A stretch of 64,000 nt of DNA from JADCCX01 sp031431475 (GCA_031431475.1 JANPDL010000035.1:310001-374000), one strand, 5' to 3'. Shown: positions 55,469-64,000, counted from the stretch's first letter. A program made the numbers and translations. The notes: a model not told the origin generated them from the letters alone.

Positions 55469-56962
55469 TCACATGGTCGGTATCACAAAGCTCGCACCGT
55501 CCTTGATGCCGCTCGGCCAGCGTGCCGTTACGGTCTTGGTCTTGGTGTAGAACCGGAACGCATCCGGCCCGTGCTGGTTGAGATCGCCGAACATGGACCG
55601 CTTCCAGCCACCGAAGGTATAATAGGCCAGCGGCACCGGGATCGGCACGTTGATGCCCACCATGCCGACATTGACGTTGGCCGCGAAATGCCGTGCCGCA
55701 TCGCCGTCGCGGGTGAAGATCGCGGTGCCGTTGCCGTATTCGTGGTCATTCGTCATCTTCAGCGCGGCGGTGTAGTCCGGCGCACGAACGATAGAGAGCA
55801 CGGGCCCGAAAATCTCCTCTTTGTAGATGCGCATGTCTGTCGTCACGTTGTCGAACAGGCAGCCCCCCATGTAGAAACCGTTCTCGTAGCCCTGCATTGA
55901 GAAACCACGCCCGTCGACAGCAAGCGTCGCTCCTTCCTGCACGCCGATATCCACATAGCCCTTCACCTTTTCGAGATGCGCCTTGGTCACCAGCGGGCCG
56001 AAATCAGCCGAGGCATCGGTGGATGGGCCGACTTTGAGGCTTTCCACGCGCGGAATCAGCCGCTTTACCAGTTCATCCGCCGTCGCCTTGCCCACCGGCA
56101 CGGCTACCGAGATCGCCATGCAGCGTTCGCCCGCGGCACCATAGCCTGCGCCGATCAGCGCATCGACCGCTTGATCCATATCGGCATCCGGCATGATGAT
56201 CATGTGGTTCTTGGCACCACCAAAGGCCTGCACGCGCTTGCCGTTGGCGCAGCCGCGTCCGTAGATGTATTCGCCGATGGGCGTGGAACCCACGAAGCCA
56301 ATCGCCATGATATCCGGGTCATCGATGATCGCGTCCACGCTCTCCTTGTCGCCGTTGACGACATTGAGGATGCCCGGCGGCAAACCGGCCTCGATCATCA
56401 GTTCGGCCAGACGCATCGGCACACCGGGATCGCGCTCGGACGGCTTGAGGATGAAAGCATTGCCGCATGCGATGGCCGGGCCCATTTTCCACAGCGGGAT
56501 CATGGCGGGGAAGTTGAACGGCGTGATGCCAGCCACAACGCCCAGCGGCTGGCGCATGGAATAGAGATCGATGCCCGGCCCCGCGCCATCCGTGAACTCG
56601 CCTTTCAGCATCTGCGGAGCGCCAAGGCACGCTTCGATCACTTCGACACCGCGCTGGATATCGCCCTTGGCATCGGGAATGGTCTTGCCATGCTCGCGTG
56701 CCAGAATATCGGCCAGTTCGTCGTTGTTCTTCGCCACGAGATCGAGAAACTTCATCAGCACGCGGGCACGCCGCTGCGGGTTAACCGCAGCCCATGCGGG
56801 CTGTGCGGCTTTCGCGTTTGCGACGGCTGCGGTCATCTCGGCCTTCGATGCCAACGCCACCTTGCCGCGCAGCGTGCCATCCATGGGCTGCCAGACATCG
56901 GCTGTTCGCCCTGATGTACCGGGAACATGCTTGCCCCCGATGAAGTGTCCGTAATGGATCAT
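55469..56962 (-). CDS. mmsA: CoA-acylating methylmalonate-semialdehyde dehydrogenase
   Basis: A 497-residue aldehyde dehydrogenase converting methylmalonate semialdehyde to propionyl-CoA in valine and inositol degradation. Family marks are the NAD region GITPFNFPAMIPLW, the catalytic Cys in GAGYGAAGERCMAIS, KPSERDPGVPMRL, and NVNVGMVGINVPIPVPLAYYTFGGWKRS near the end. Of two possible ATGs, 56962 has GAGAGGAA at a proper distance. It converges with the ggt gene 21 bp away and has no iolD/mmsB partner here. Confidence 0.95.
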   Translation of the reverse strand: MIHYGHFIGGKHVPGTSGRTADVWQPMDGTLRGKVALASKAEMTAAVANAKAAQPAWAAVNPQRRARVLMKFLDLVAKNNDELADILAREHGKTIPDAKGDIQRGVEVIEACLGAPQMLKGEFTDGAGPGIDLYSMRQPLGVVAGITPFNFPAMIPLWKMGPAIACGNAFILKPSERDPGVPMRLAELMIEAGLPPGILNVVNGDKESVDAIIDDPDIMAIGFVGSTPIGEYIYGRGCANGKRVQAFGGAKNHMIIMPDADMDQAVDALIGAGYGAAGERCMAISVAVPVGKATADELVKRLIPRVESLKVGPSTDASADFGPLVTKAHLEKVKGYVDIGVQEGATLAVDGRGFSMQGYENGFYMGGCLFDNVTTDMRIYKEEIFGPVLSIVRAPDYTAALKMTNDHEYGNGTAIFTRDGDAARHFAANVNVGMVGINVPIPVPLAYYTFGGWKRSMFGDLNQHGPDAFRFYTKTKTVTARWPSGIKDGASFVIPTM

Positions 56963-57005
56963 GATCATTTCCTCTCGTTTCGTGTTTATTATGGGCTTGC
57001 CAGCG

Positions 57006-58064
57006 TCAAAGCCAGCGCGTTGATGTTGCGCGCAAAGCGTCCCGCGCCTCGCGCCAGAGTGTTTCGGTAATGGCGGCAGCAGAACCGGGTTTCGCCAGTT
57101 TGACGCTCTGTCCGGCCCAGAGCGACAGTTCCTCCGAGGAACCCGCTTTGGCAGCAGCAGCGCGCAATTCCTGTGTCAGCGCATTCTGAATCGGATAGGC
57201 CGGAATTTCGCTTTCGACCGCACGCATTTCACGCATGAATTTGTTTTCGATGCCTCGTGCATATTTGCCGCTAAACACCCGCGTCAGCCGTGTGCCATCG
57301 TCGTCAACGGCAGCAATCGCGGCACGCCATGGCACGCTGACCGTAGCCTCGTCGGAGAGCAGATAGGCCGTCCCGATCTGCGCCGCTGCTGCGCCCATGG
57401 CCAGCGCCGCCGCAACCGCCTTGCCGTCCGTGATGCCGCCCGCCGCAACGACGGGAATCTCCACCGCCTCGCGGATGGTGCTGACCAGCGACAGCGTCCC
57501 GACCTGGCTTTCGCTGACGTCCTTCAGGAAGGTGCCACGATGGCCGCCGGCCTCCAGGCCTTGCGCGCAAATCGCATCCGCACCCACCTCTGCCCAGGCT
57601 TTGGCCTCGGCGGCGGTCGTGGCAGTGCCCATCACCCAGCAGCCCTGCGCCTTCAGCGCCGCAACCTGATCCGGTGTCAGAATGCCAAAGGTGAAGGAGG
57701 CGGCAGGCGGAGCGGCCTCGACCAGCGCCGCGAATTGCGGCTCAAAGGCTTCCGCCCATTGATTGGGGATGGATTGCGCGGGCAGGCCGAACCTGGCCCT
57801 CCAAGGCGCGATCCGTTCCATCGCGGTACGCACCTCGTCCATGTCAGGGTTGGCGGGCTTCTGGATAAAGATATTGATCAGAAACGGCCTGTCTGTCGCG
57901 GCCCGGATGGTGGCGGCGGCCTTCTTCAGCACCTCCGGCGCGAGCCCCGCGGCAGCCATGGAGCCGAGACCGCCTGCGTTTGACACGGCGATGGCCAGCG
58001 CCTCGTTGCTTGCACCGAGCATCGGCCCCTGAATGATGGGAATGGAGAGTGTGTCGAGGAACAT
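57006..58064 (-). CDS. Nitronate monooxygenase
   Basis: A 352-residue FMN-dependent TIM-barrel enzyme of the 2-nitropropane dioxygenase family. It starts with LDTLSIPIIQGPMLGASN and has ICAQGLEAGGHRGTF (FMN-phosphate region with the His), VVAAGGITDGKAVAAALAMGAAAAQIGTAYL and the C-terminal KLAKPGSAAAITETLW. It oxidises alkyl nitronates such as propionate 3-nitronate. Two adjacent ATGs (58067, 58064) follow GGGAGAAGAA. It is divergent from the LysR gene, which probably controls it. Confidence 0.93.
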   Translation of the reverse strand: MFLDTLSIPIIQGPMLGASNEALAIAVSNAGGLGSMAAAGLAPEVLKKAAATIRAATDRPFLINIFIQKPANPDMDEVRTAMERIAPWRARFGLPAQSIPNQWAEAFEPQFAALVEAAPPAASFTFGILTPDQVAALKAQGCWVMGTATTAAEAKAWAEVGADAICAQGLEAGGHRGTFLKDVSESQVGTLSLVSTIREAVEIPVVAAGGITDGKAVAAALAMGAAAAQIGTAYLLSDEATVSVPWRAAIAAVDDDGTRLTRVFSGKYARGIENKFMREMRAVESEIPAYPIQNALTQELRAAAAKAGSSEELSLWAGQSVKLAKPGSAAAITETLWREARDALRATSTRWL

Positions 58065-58094
58065 CATTTCTTCTCCCTCATGCCTCATACGACT

Positions 58095-58116
58095 TGCATC
58101 AACGCGTAACAATGCA
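58095..58116. promoter_or_regulatory. Dyad TGCAT-N12-ATGCA in the nitronate monooxygenase/LysR spacer
   Basis: TGCAT at 58095-58099 and ATGCA at 58112-58116 form an inverted repeat between the divergent start codons, where LysR regulators normally bind. The spacing is close to the T-N11-A rule. A second weaker repeat, ATGC at 58133 and GCAT at 58147, lies nearer the lysR start. Confidence 0.35.
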
Positions 58117-58154
58117 CAGATAAACTCAATCAATGCGCGAATTCAGGCATAGCA

Positions 58155-59042
58155 ATGGATTGGGATACGGTCCGGATTTTCCTCAGTGTCGTCAGGGCCG
58201 GGCAATTTCTGGCAGCGGCGCGTCAGCTTGGTGTTGACCATGCAACTGTTGCCCGCCGTGTGACGGCGCTTGAAACGAAACTCGGCGCAAAGCTCTTCGA
58301 GCGACGAACAAGCGGCTGTGTGATGACCCCGTCGGGAGAGAGGCTTCTCGCCTCTGCCGAGCGCATAGAAGCGGAAATGCTGCAGGTTCAGGCCGAGATC
58401 GCTGCAACCGATCTTGATGTTGCAGGCACTGTGCGGATCGGCGCGCCGGACGGTTTTGGAACGCTGTTTCTGTCGGGCCGTTTGGGCGAACTCGCACGTC
58501 TGCATCCGGCTTTGACCGTGCAACTGGTTCCGGTTCCGCGGGCTTTCTCCCTGTCCCGGCGCGAGGCAGATATCGCGATCACCGTTGATCGTCCGGAGAC
58601 TGGCCGCGTCGCCGTGCGCAAGCTTACGGATTATTCGCTGCATCTCTATGCCTCGAAGACTTATCTCGCGGCCCATGGCAGGCCGATGGAGCAGGCGGAT
58701 CTGCAGCGCCATGCCATCATCACCTATGTTCAGGATCTGCTGTTCTCGCCGGAGCTGAATTTCATGCCCGAGCTTTTCGGGCCGCAATATCGCCGCTTCG
58801 AGTGTGCCAGCGCCGTTGGCCAGAGCGAGGCAGTGCGGGCTGGCGGTGGCATCGGCATTTTGCACGACTATCACGCTGCGCTTGATCCTGAACTGGAGAT
58901 GGTGCTGCCTGCACTGGTCTTTCAGCGGAGCTACTGGATTGTCACCCATCTCGACAACCGCAGCAGCCTGCGCATCCGCGCTGTGGCGGACTTCATTGCG
59001 GATCAGGTTGCAAGGGAGAAGACGATCTTCATTATTGCCTGA
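58155..59042 (+). CDS. LysR-family transcriptional regulator
   Basis: A 295-residue regulator. The N-terminal winged helix-turn-helix (residues 1-60, with AGQFLAAARQLGVDHATVARRVTALE) is followed by a type 2 periplasmic-binding-protein-like effector domain. It is divergent from the nitronate monooxygenase gene with a 90-bp spacer, the classical LysR arrangement, so that gene is the probable target. lepA follows 60 bp later on the same strand. Confidence 0.92.
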   Translation: MDWDTVRIFLSVVRAGQFLAAARQLGVDHATVARRVTALETKLGAKLFERRTSGCVMTPSGERLLASAERIEAEMLQVQAEIAATDLDVAGTVRIGAPDGFGTLFLSGRLGELARLHPALTVQLVPVPRAFSLSRREADIAITVDRPETGRVAVRKLTDYSLHLYASKTYLAAHGRPMEQADLQRHAIITYVQDLLFSPELNFMPELFGPQYRRFECASAVGQSEAVRAGGGIGILHDYHAALDPELEMVLPALVFQRSYWIVTHLDNRSSLRIRAVADFIADQVAREKTIFIIA

Positions 59043-59102
59043 GCCTTGCCGCGACACAGGCCGCCCTCGACGGATCACCCCTGCACTGCTATGCGCGCGG
59101 TC

Positions 59103-60908
59103 ATGACGAAGCAGTTGATCGACAACATCCGCAACTTTTCCATCGTGGCCCATATCGACCACGGAAAATCCACGCTGGCCGACCGGCTGATCCAGATCAC
59201 CGGCGGGCTGACCTCGCGTGAGATGACCGAGCAGGTGCTCGATTCCATGGATATCGAGCGCGAGCGCGGCATCACCATCAAGGCCCAGACCGTGCGGCTC
59301 GATTACAAGGCCAAAGACGGAAAGACCTATATTCTCAACCTGATGGACACGCCCGGTCACGTCGATTTCGCCTATGAGGTCTCGCGCTCTCTGGCGGCCT
59401 GCGAGGGCTCGCTGCTGGTGGTCGATGCCTCGCAGGGCGTGGAAGCGCAAACGCTCGCCAACGTCTATCACGCGCTCGACGCCAACCACGAGATCGTGCC
59501 TGTTCTGAACAAGGTGGACCTGCCTGCTGCCGAGCCCGAGCGCATCAAGCAGCAGATCGAGGACGTCATCGGCCTCGATGCCTCCGACGCCGTGCCGATT
59601 TCGGCCAAGACGGGCCTCAACATTGAGGCTGTGCTGGAAGCCATCGTCACCCGCCTGCCTGCGCCAACCGGTGATCCTGATGCGCCGCTAAAGGCCATGC
59701 TGGTGGACAGCTGGTATGACAATTACCTCGGTGTCGTGGTTCTCGTGCGCATCATCGACGGCGTGCTCAAGAAGGGCCAGCGCGTGCGCATGATGAGCGC
59801 CAAGGCTACCTATGACATCGAGCGCGTGGGCTACCTTACGCCCAAGCTGGTGCCAACGGATCAGCTTGGACCCGGCGAAGTGGGCGTTATCACGGCCTCG
59901 ATCAAGGAAGTGGCTGACACCCGCGTGGGCGACACGATCACCGATGAGCGCAACCCCACCGCAGAAGCCCTGCCAGGCTTCAAACCGGCGCAGCCCGTGG
60001 TCTTCTGCGGCATGTTCCCGGTGGATGCCGCCGATTTCGAGGATCTGCGGGCCGCCGTCGGCAAATTGCGCCTCAACGATGCCTCTTTCAGCTACGAGAT
60101 GGAGACATCTGCTGCACTTGGGTTCGGCTTCCGTTGCGGCTTTCTTGGATTGCTGCACCTCGAAATCATTCAGGAACGGCTGTCGCGCGAGTTTGACCTC
60201 GACCTGATCGCGACGGCTCCCTCTGTCGTCTACAAGCTCGCCTTGCGCGACGGCAGCCATATCGAGATGCACAACCCCGCCGACATGCCGGATGTGATGC
60301 AGATCCTCACCATTGAGGAACCGTGGATCCGTGCCACGATCCTGACGCCGGACGAGCATCTGGGTGCGGTGATCAAGCTCTGTCAGGACCGGCGCGGTGA
60401 GCAGGCCGACCTCGGTTACATCGGCAGCCGCGCCAAGGTGGTCTACGATCTGCCGCTCAACGAGGTCGTCTTCGATTTCTACGACCGGCTCAAGTCAGTG
60501 TCGAAGGGCTATGCCTCCTTCGACTACGCCATTACGGGCTACCGCACGGGCGATCTCGTGAAGCTCAACATGCTGGTCAACGGCGAGCCCGTGGATGCGC
60601 TGTCGATGCTGGTCCACAGCACGCGGGCCGAGGCGCGCGGGCGCAGCATGTGCGAGAAGATGAAGGAGCTCATCCCGCCCCATCTCTTTGTGATCCCGAT
60701 TCAGGCCGCCATCGGCGGCAAGATCATCGCCCGCGAAACCGTGCGCGCCATGCGCAAGGACGTGACGGCGAAATGCTACGGCGGCGACGCCTCACGCAAG
60801 CGCAAGCTGCTGGACAAGCAGAAAAAGGGCAAGAAGCGGATGCGGCAGTTCGGCCGTGTGGAGATTCCGCAGGAAGCGTTCATTGCTGCGTTGAAGATGG
60901 ACGGGTGA
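59103..60908 (+). CDS. lepA: Translation elongation factor 4
   Basis: A 601-residue ribosome-associated GTPase. G motifs are intact: AHIDHGKST (G1), RGITIKAQ (G2), DTPGHVDF (G3), NKVD (G4) and SAKTG (G5). The LepA-specific C-terminal domain with GGDASRKRKLLDKQKKGKKRM is present. Of the candidate starts, the ATG at 59103 gives the normal N-terminus (TKQLIDNIRNFSIVAHIDHG); an ATG at 59091 adds four residues. A strong hairpin terminator follows. Confidence 0.97.
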   Translation: MTKQLIDNIRNFSIVAHIDHGKSTLADRLIQITGGLTSREMTEQVLDSMDIERERGITIKAQTVRLDYKAKDGKTYILNLMDTPGHVDFAYEVSRSLAACEGSLLVVDASQGVEAQTLANVYHALDANHEIVPVLNKVDLPAAEPERIKQQIEDVIGLDASDAVPISAKTGLNIEAVLEAIVTRLPAPTGDPDAPLKAMLVDSWYDNYLGVVVLVRIIDGVLKKGQRVRMMSAKATYDIERVGYLTPKLVPTDQLGPGEVGVITASIKEVADTRVGDTITDERNPTAEALPGFKPAQPVVFCGMFPVDAADFEDLRAAVGKLRLNDASFSYEMETSAALGFGFRCGFLGLLHLEIIQERLSREFDLDLIATAPSVVYKLALRDGSHIEMHNPADMPDVMQILTIEEPWIRATILTPDEHLGAVIKLCQDRRGEQADLGYIGSRAKVVYDLPLNEVVFDFYDRLKSVSKGYASFDYAITGYRTGDLVKLNMLVNGEPVDALSMLVHSTRAEARGRSMCEKMKELIPPHLFVIPIQAAIGGKIIARETVRAMRKDVTAKCYGGDASRKRKLLDKQKKGKKRMRQFGRVEIPQEAFIAALKMDG

Positions 60909-60923
60909 GGGGGGATACTAATC

Positions 60924-60955
60924 CGGTAAATCTCATAAAGAACAGAGATTTACCG
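60924..60955. terminator. Terminator between lepA and the convergent membrane-protein gene
   Basis: CGGTAAATCTC (60924-60934) and GAGATTTACCG (60945-60955) form an 11-bp perfect stem with a 10-nt loop. The right arm contains the stop codon of the convergent gene at 60950-60952. No long U-tract follows on either strand, so efficiency is uncertain. Confidence 0.6.
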
Positions 60956-61384
60956 CTTCTCCAGCACCTTCATAATCAGCGCGATACCCACCCCGAACGC
61001 GGCGCCGATTAACCCGCCGACGATCCACCTCTGCCCTGGCCAGGCCCAGAACATTGGTCCCGTTTGCTTGATCAGCGGCACCAGGAAGCCGCCGCCCAGC
61101 AGGAACGGCCCGAGCAGCCCATAGACTGCGCCGCGCAACGCGGTGTTGGCGATGGGGATGATGTGGCCGATGGCTGCGAATGCGACACCCCACAGGCCAC
61201 CCCAGAACATCTGGTTGACCAGCACAGGCACACCCATCGGTCCAACGGAACCCTTGATATTCCATGGGAAATTTGGTGTCTGGCTCAGCAGATACAGCAG
61301 GAACACCATGCCCTGATGGAATACCACGACCGACAGCGACCCAGCGACAAAGCCGAGAAGGAGCGTTTTTGGGGTAAGATTCAT
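60950..61384 (-). CDS. Small polytopic membrane protein, unknown function
   Basis: A 144-residue protein with about four hydrophobic segments (near 8-32, 58-80, 88-108 and 120-140). It lacks a signal peptide but has an N-terminal helix TLLLGFVAGSLSVVVFHQGM. The ATG at 61384 has AGGA 8-12 nt upstream. This type of small Gly-rich membrane protein occurs in alphaproteobacteria with no known role. Its 3' end lies within the terminator shared with lepA. Confidence 0.75.
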   Translation of the reverse strand: MNLTPKTLLLGFVAGSLSVVVFHQGMVFLLYLLSQTPNFPWNIKGSVGPMGVPVLVNQMFWGGLWGVAFAAIGHIIPIANTALRGAVYGLLGPFLLGGGFLVPLIKQTGPMFWAWPGQRWIVGGLIGAAFGVGIALIMKVLEKR

Positions 61385-61460
61385 GGGTGCCGTCCTGTGG
61401 ATCACATTGGAATCACAGAAGACGCGGGAATACAGATGGCGTCAAGTTTGTTGCGGCACA

Positions 61461-61487
61461 AAAAACCCGGCCTTGCGACCGGGTTTT
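61461..61487 (-). terminator. Intrinsic terminator of rpmB
   Basis: On the minus strand a GC-rich stem, AAAACCCGG pairing with CCGGGTTTT around an 8-nt loop (61462-61487), is followed by a run of T (TTTTTTG). It lies 25 bp after the rpmB stop and is the clearest rho-independent terminator in the window. Confidence 0.88.
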
Positions 61488-61511
61488 CCAATTCCAGAAC
61501 CAGAACCCTGA

Positions 61512-61805
61512 TCAAGCTGCGACAGCAGCAACCGCCTTGTCGAGTTCCTTCTTCACGGCCAGCGCATCGCGTGACAGTTCGGCTTTGTCGGCCTTCATCA
61601 GGAAGGCATCGAGGCCACCACGATGCTCAACTGTGCGGAGCGCATTGGCGGAGATACGAAGCCTTACGTTCTTCTTGAGGGTTTCCGATACCAGCGTCAC
61701 ATTAACGAGGTTCGGACGGAAAACTTTCTTGGTCTTGTGGTTCGAGTGGCTGACCTTGTGGCCCACCTGACCGTCTTTGCCGGTCAATTCACAGCGACGT
61801 GCCAT
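61512..61805 (-). CDS. rpmB: 50S ribosomal protein L28
   Basis: A 97-residue ribosomal protein starting MARRCELTGKDGQVGHKVSH, with SNHKTKKVFRPNLVNVTL and LRISANALRTVEHRGGLDAFL. Its length is typical of the longer alphaproteobacterial L28. AGGGG lies upstream of the ATG. It is monocistronic, ending in a strong terminator, and is divergent from the DUF3108 gene across a 213-bp spacer. Confidence 0.97.
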   Translation of the reverse strand: MARRCELTGKDGQVGHKVSHSNHKTKKVFRPNLVNVTLVSETLKKNVRLRISANALRTVEHRGGLDAFLMKADKAELSRDALAVKKELDKAVAAVAA

Positions 61806-61925
61806 GGTTAATTACCCCTGAATTTGTTCACTCGGATTTAAGTCTTCGCGGGCAATATCCAAACAAGCGCCGCGCGATCCGCATGGCCCTCAGGGATATC
61901 AACCGTTTCTGATTGAAGCGGGCCG

Positions 61926-61931
61926 TATAAT
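61926..61931 (+). promoter_or_regulatory. TATAAT box upstream of the DUF3108 gene
   Basis: A perfect TATAAT lies 88 bp before the chosen ATG in the 213-bp divergent spacer with rpmB. No clear -35 is found at 16-18 bp, so this is only a candidate -10 element. Confidence 0.35.
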
Positions 61932-62018
61932 CGCTGGGGGTTGATTGGTCAAGGGAAACGCGTCGCGCACATGCAATCACGTCGCTTGCTTCAGTGCCGT
62001 ATCAGTTCGAGTGGGTCC

Positions 62019-62852
62019 ATGAGAAAGAATTCACGAATCAAGCGCCGCATCCTCGCCCTGTCGCTGTTGGTGAGCCTTGGTTCTGGTGGTGTTGCCACGG
62101 CAGGTCCGATCGAAGCGCGCTACAATATTTCGGTGGGTGGCCTGCATATCGGCACAGCGCAGTTCAGCGGCCAGATCACGGCGCAGGCTTATCGCGCCAG
62201 CCTGAATGCCCAGCTAACAGGGCTTGCAGGCGCGCTGACCTCGGGGCGTGGTGCTGTCACGGTCTCGGGTGCCATTCAGGGTACGCGGCCACTGTCCAGC
62301 GGCTATGCGCTTTCCGCCAACAATTCCCAGATCAGCCGGACCATCCAGATCGCCATGAATGCGGGCAACATCTCGCAGGTCGTGATCGAGCCCCCTTTCG
62401 AGCCGAAAGATGACCGGGTTCCGGTGCTGGAACACCACCGCCGCAATGTGGCCGATCCCGTCAGCGCCCTGATGATGCCTGTGGCAGGAAACGGCGACAT
62501 GCTCGCCCCCGAGAACTGCAACCGCACCATCCCGGTCTTTGACGGGGTGCAGCGCTTTGACATCAGCATGAGCCATTCCGAAACGCGGGCCGTGAACGAT
62601 GCCAGGAAGGGTTATGTTGGCCACGCACTTGTGTGCAAGGTGCGCTATGCACCCGTCGCCGGACATCGCCCCATTCCTGCCACCGACTACATGACCAGCA
62701 ACCGCGACATGACGGTCTGGCTGGTGCCAGTGGAAGGTTCTCGCACGTTGGTTCCATACCGTATTCAGGTGAAGACGCAGCTTGGCAATCTGCTGATCGA
62801 GGCACTGTCGATCAGTGGCCTTGCGGTTGACGCCACGGCGAGTATCCGCTGA
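62019..62852 (+). CDS. DUF3108-domain exported protein
   Basis: A 277-residue protein with a basic N-terminus (RKNSRIKRR) and a hydrophobic signal segment ending at VATAG (about residue 28), then a DUF3108 domain. The domain starts IEARYNISVGGLHIGTAQFSG and ends with a beta-rich region YRIQVKTQLGNLLIEALSI. DUF3108 proteins are periplasmic beta-barrel-like proteins of unknown function. The frame extends upstream to 61941; ATG 62019 is preferred because it gives a clean signal peptide. Confidence 0.85.
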   Translation: MRKNSRIKRRILALSLLVSLGSGGVATAGPIEARYNISVGGLHIGTAQFSGQITAQAYRASLNAQLTGLAGALTSGRGAVTVSGAIQGTRPLSSGYALSANNSQISRTIQIAMNAGNISQVVIEPPFEPKDDRVPVLEHHRRNVADPVSALMMPVAGNGDMLAPENCNRTIPVFDGVQRFDISMSHSETRAVNDARKGYVGHALVCKVRYAPVAGHRPIPATDYMTSNRDMTVWLVPVEGSRTLVPYRIQVKTQLGNLLIEALSISGLAVDATASIR

Positions 62853-62874
62853 AAGGGGAATTCCTTTCTCGCGG

Positions 62875-63246
62875 ATGCCCCCCATGCACCTCGTCACGAC
62901 TGAACGCGCGGCAGACATCACCTTTGCGGATTTCCTCAGGGTCGATATCCGCGTCGGCACCATCCTGACGGCTGAGGCGTATCCGGAAGCGCGCCAGCCC
63001 TCGTACAGGCTGACGATTGATTTTGGCCCGGACATCGGCGTGAAGAAAAGTGCAGCCCAGATCACGGTACATTATGGGCTGGACGAGCTGCCGGGGCGGC
63101 AAGTGGCGGCGGTCGTCAATTTTCCGCCGCGCCAGATCGGCAGGTTCATGTCTGAAGTGCTGACGCTGGGTTTCCCGGATGAACAGGGCGAGGTGGTGCT
63201 GGTGCAGCCGTCGAAGGCCACGCCGAACGGCGGGCGGTTGTTTTGA
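62875..63246 (+). CDS. CsaA-like tRNA-binding-domain protein
   Basis: A 123-residue OB-fold protein of the CsaA family (EMAP II-like). Core features are FADFLRVDIRVGTILTAEAYPEARQPSY and VVNFPPRQIGRFMSEVLTLGFPDEQGEVVLVQPS. CsaA has been described as a secretion-linked chaperone and tRNA-binding protein. The ATG at 62884 is an equally possible start. A small hairpin (GAAAGG 62851, CCTTTC 62863) separates it from the DUF3108 gene. Confidence 0.9.
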   Translation: MPPMHLVTTERAADITFADFLRVDIRVGTILTAEAYPEARQPSYRLTIDFGPDIGVKKSAAQITVHYGLDELPGRQVAAVVNFPPRQIGRFMSEVLTLGFPDEQGEVVLVQPSKATPNGGRLF

Positions 63247-63253
63247 TTGTTGC

Positions 63254-63279
63254 CCTCTCCCCGCTTTGGCGGAGAGAGG
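63254..63279. terminator. Bidirectional terminator between csaA-like and GNAT genes
   Basis: Arms 63254-63264 and 63269-63279 pair in a 10-bp stem with one internal mismatch and a TTTG loop, in the 42-bp gap between two convergent stops. There is no strong U-run. Confidence 0.5.
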
Positions 63280-63288
63280 AAACAGCCT

Positions 63289-63933
63289 TTACGCACACGC
63301 TTCGAGCTCACTCACCGGCATGATCAGCGAGCGCCGGTCGATCTCGATCCTCGGCTCGCGCCAGGACTTGAGGCTCGACCAGGTGGAGCGCTGCAACCGG
63401 AAACGGTCGACCGCCACCCGACCGCCGCGTGCGGGCGCATCCGCCATATCCGAGCTCACGAACTGGAAGCCGCACTTCTCGATCACGTTTCGCGACGCTG
63501 GGTTGGTGACCCGGGCCGAGGCCGTCATCTCCGTCACTTCCGTGTAGGAGAAGATGGCATCCACCATGGCGTGCGCCGCCTCGGTGCAGAAGCCCTGGCC
63601 CCAATGGGGCTGGCCCAGCCAGTAGCCCATATCGGCGTGTTCCGCCGACTTCATGCGCGCGCCGATGAGGCCGATGAACTTCTCCGGCGCATTGCGGGGT
63701 GCGATGGTGAGCTGCAGGCTCTGGCCTGTGGCGTTGCCCTTGCGGGCCGCGAAGACAAACCGCTCCGCCTCTCCCTTCGGATAGGGGTGCGGCACCGTGC
63801 CGGTCATCTCGGCGACCTCTTTGACGCCAGCGAGACGCTCGATGGCCGCCGCATCCTGCACGCGCGGCCAGCGCAGCCAGAGGCGCTTCGTCTCGATGCG
63901 GAACACATCATCGCGGGTCAAATCGGGAAACAT
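63289..63933 (-). CDS. GNAT-family N-acetyltransferase (RimJ/RimL-like)
   Basis: A 214-residue acetyltransferase of the RimJ/RimL type. The block TKRLWLRWPRVQDAAAIERL, the acetyl-CoA region GYWLGQPHWGQGFCTEAAHAMVDAIF and ARVTNPASRNVIEKCGFQF are clear. GGAGG lies 7 nt before the ATG. Its acceptor (a protein N-terminus, antibiotic or metabolite) is unknown. Confidence 0.88.
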   Translation of the reverse strand: MFPDLTRDDVFRIETKRLWLRWPRVQDAAAIERLAGVKEVAEMTGTVPHPYPKGEAERFVFAARKGNATGQSLQLTIAPRNAPEKFIGLIGARMKSAEHADMGYWLGQPHWGQGFCTEAAHAMVDAIFSYTEVTEMTASARVTNPASRNVIEKCGFQFVSSDMADAPARGGRVAVDRFRLQRSTWSSLKSWREPRIEIDRRSLIMPVSELEACA

Positions 63934-63968
63934 GGGTCTTCCTCCAAAAAACCTTCAAAAACGACAAA

Positions 63969-63994
63969 GGGGAATGCGGTGTCCCACACTCCCC
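63969..63994 (-). terminator. Probable terminator of a minus-strand gene beyond the window
   Basis: Read on the minus strand, GGGGAGTGTGG pairs with CCGCATTCCCC over 11 bp (two G-U) around a 4-nt loop and is followed by TTTGTCGTTTTT. It lies upstream of the GNAT gene, so it would end a transcript entering from the right edge. Confidence 0.5.
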
Positions 63995-64000
63995 GGTCGG

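Noticed and set aside
58155..59042. LysR gene as part of the lepA operon
   Set aside because: It is divergent from nitronate monooxygenase with a dyad in the spacer, the classical local-regulator layout; a shared transcript with lepA is possible but does not imply shared function.
60933..61265. Second minus-strand frame overlapping the small membrane protein
   Set aside because: Different frame of the same region; the 60950-61384 frame has a ribosome site and a coherent membrane topology.

Overview
The window reads as a GC-rich (roughly 60-65% by eye) alphaproteobacterial chromosome segment, most likely order Hyphomicrobiales (Rhizobiales). Support for this is a GcrA cell-cycle regulator with GANTC sites upstream, the argD-argF-hslO order, an MmcB-family gene, a HIG1 plus PduO-type adenosyltransferase pair, a DUF459 protein and a DUF3108 protein. 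I see about 54 protein genes, densely packed with many ATGA/TGATG overlaps. I see no rRNA, tRNA, CRISPR array, insertion sequence or prophage.

Layout. 1-5728: the end of an MFS transporter, a periplasmic binding protein and a GAF/PAS/GGDEF/EAL protein, probably one operon, then a RecD-like helicase. 5789-8126: a small membrane protein, an AT-rich spacer, and prfA-prmC. 8248-13544: a Pho-box-driven pstSCAB-phoU-phoB operon without phoR. 13547-18660: gcrA, a PLP lyase, then argD-argF-hslO behind a good sigma70-type promoter. 18749-23842: an L,D-transpeptidase, then the tight chain malic enzyme, GMC oxidoreductase, mmcB. 23837-29392: a solitary polyamine-type binding protein followed by an acetolactate-synthase-like enzyme, adenine deaminase, and polyprenyl diphosphate synthase. 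29521-38967: a small-molecule or RNA methyltransferase, a secreted Arg/Tyr-rich protein, an acyl-CoA synthetase and gltBD (glutamate synthase). 38974-46589: a DUF459 SGNH-like protein, a TRAP fusion permease, a CX5R phosphatase, HIG1, cobalamin adenosyltransferase, a secreted beta-propeller-like protein, acyl-CoA dehydrogenase and a small unknown.

46678-55447 is the most interesting part. It holds nagA, murQ, a GNAT, two peptide-type ABC permeases with a binding protein, anmK and a gamma-glutamyltransferase with no signal peptide. AnmK, MurQ and NagA are consecutive steps turning anhydro-MurNAc into GlcN-6-P, so the locus looks like a dedicated peptidoglycan-fragment import and recycling system. 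It lacks its own ABC ATPase and has a candidate shared operator in the divergent promoter region.

55469-64000: mmsA, nitronate monooxygenase with a divergent LysR regulator, lepA, a small membrane protein, rpmB, a DUF3108 protein, a CsaA-like protein and a GNAT. Several intrinsic terminators are visible here.
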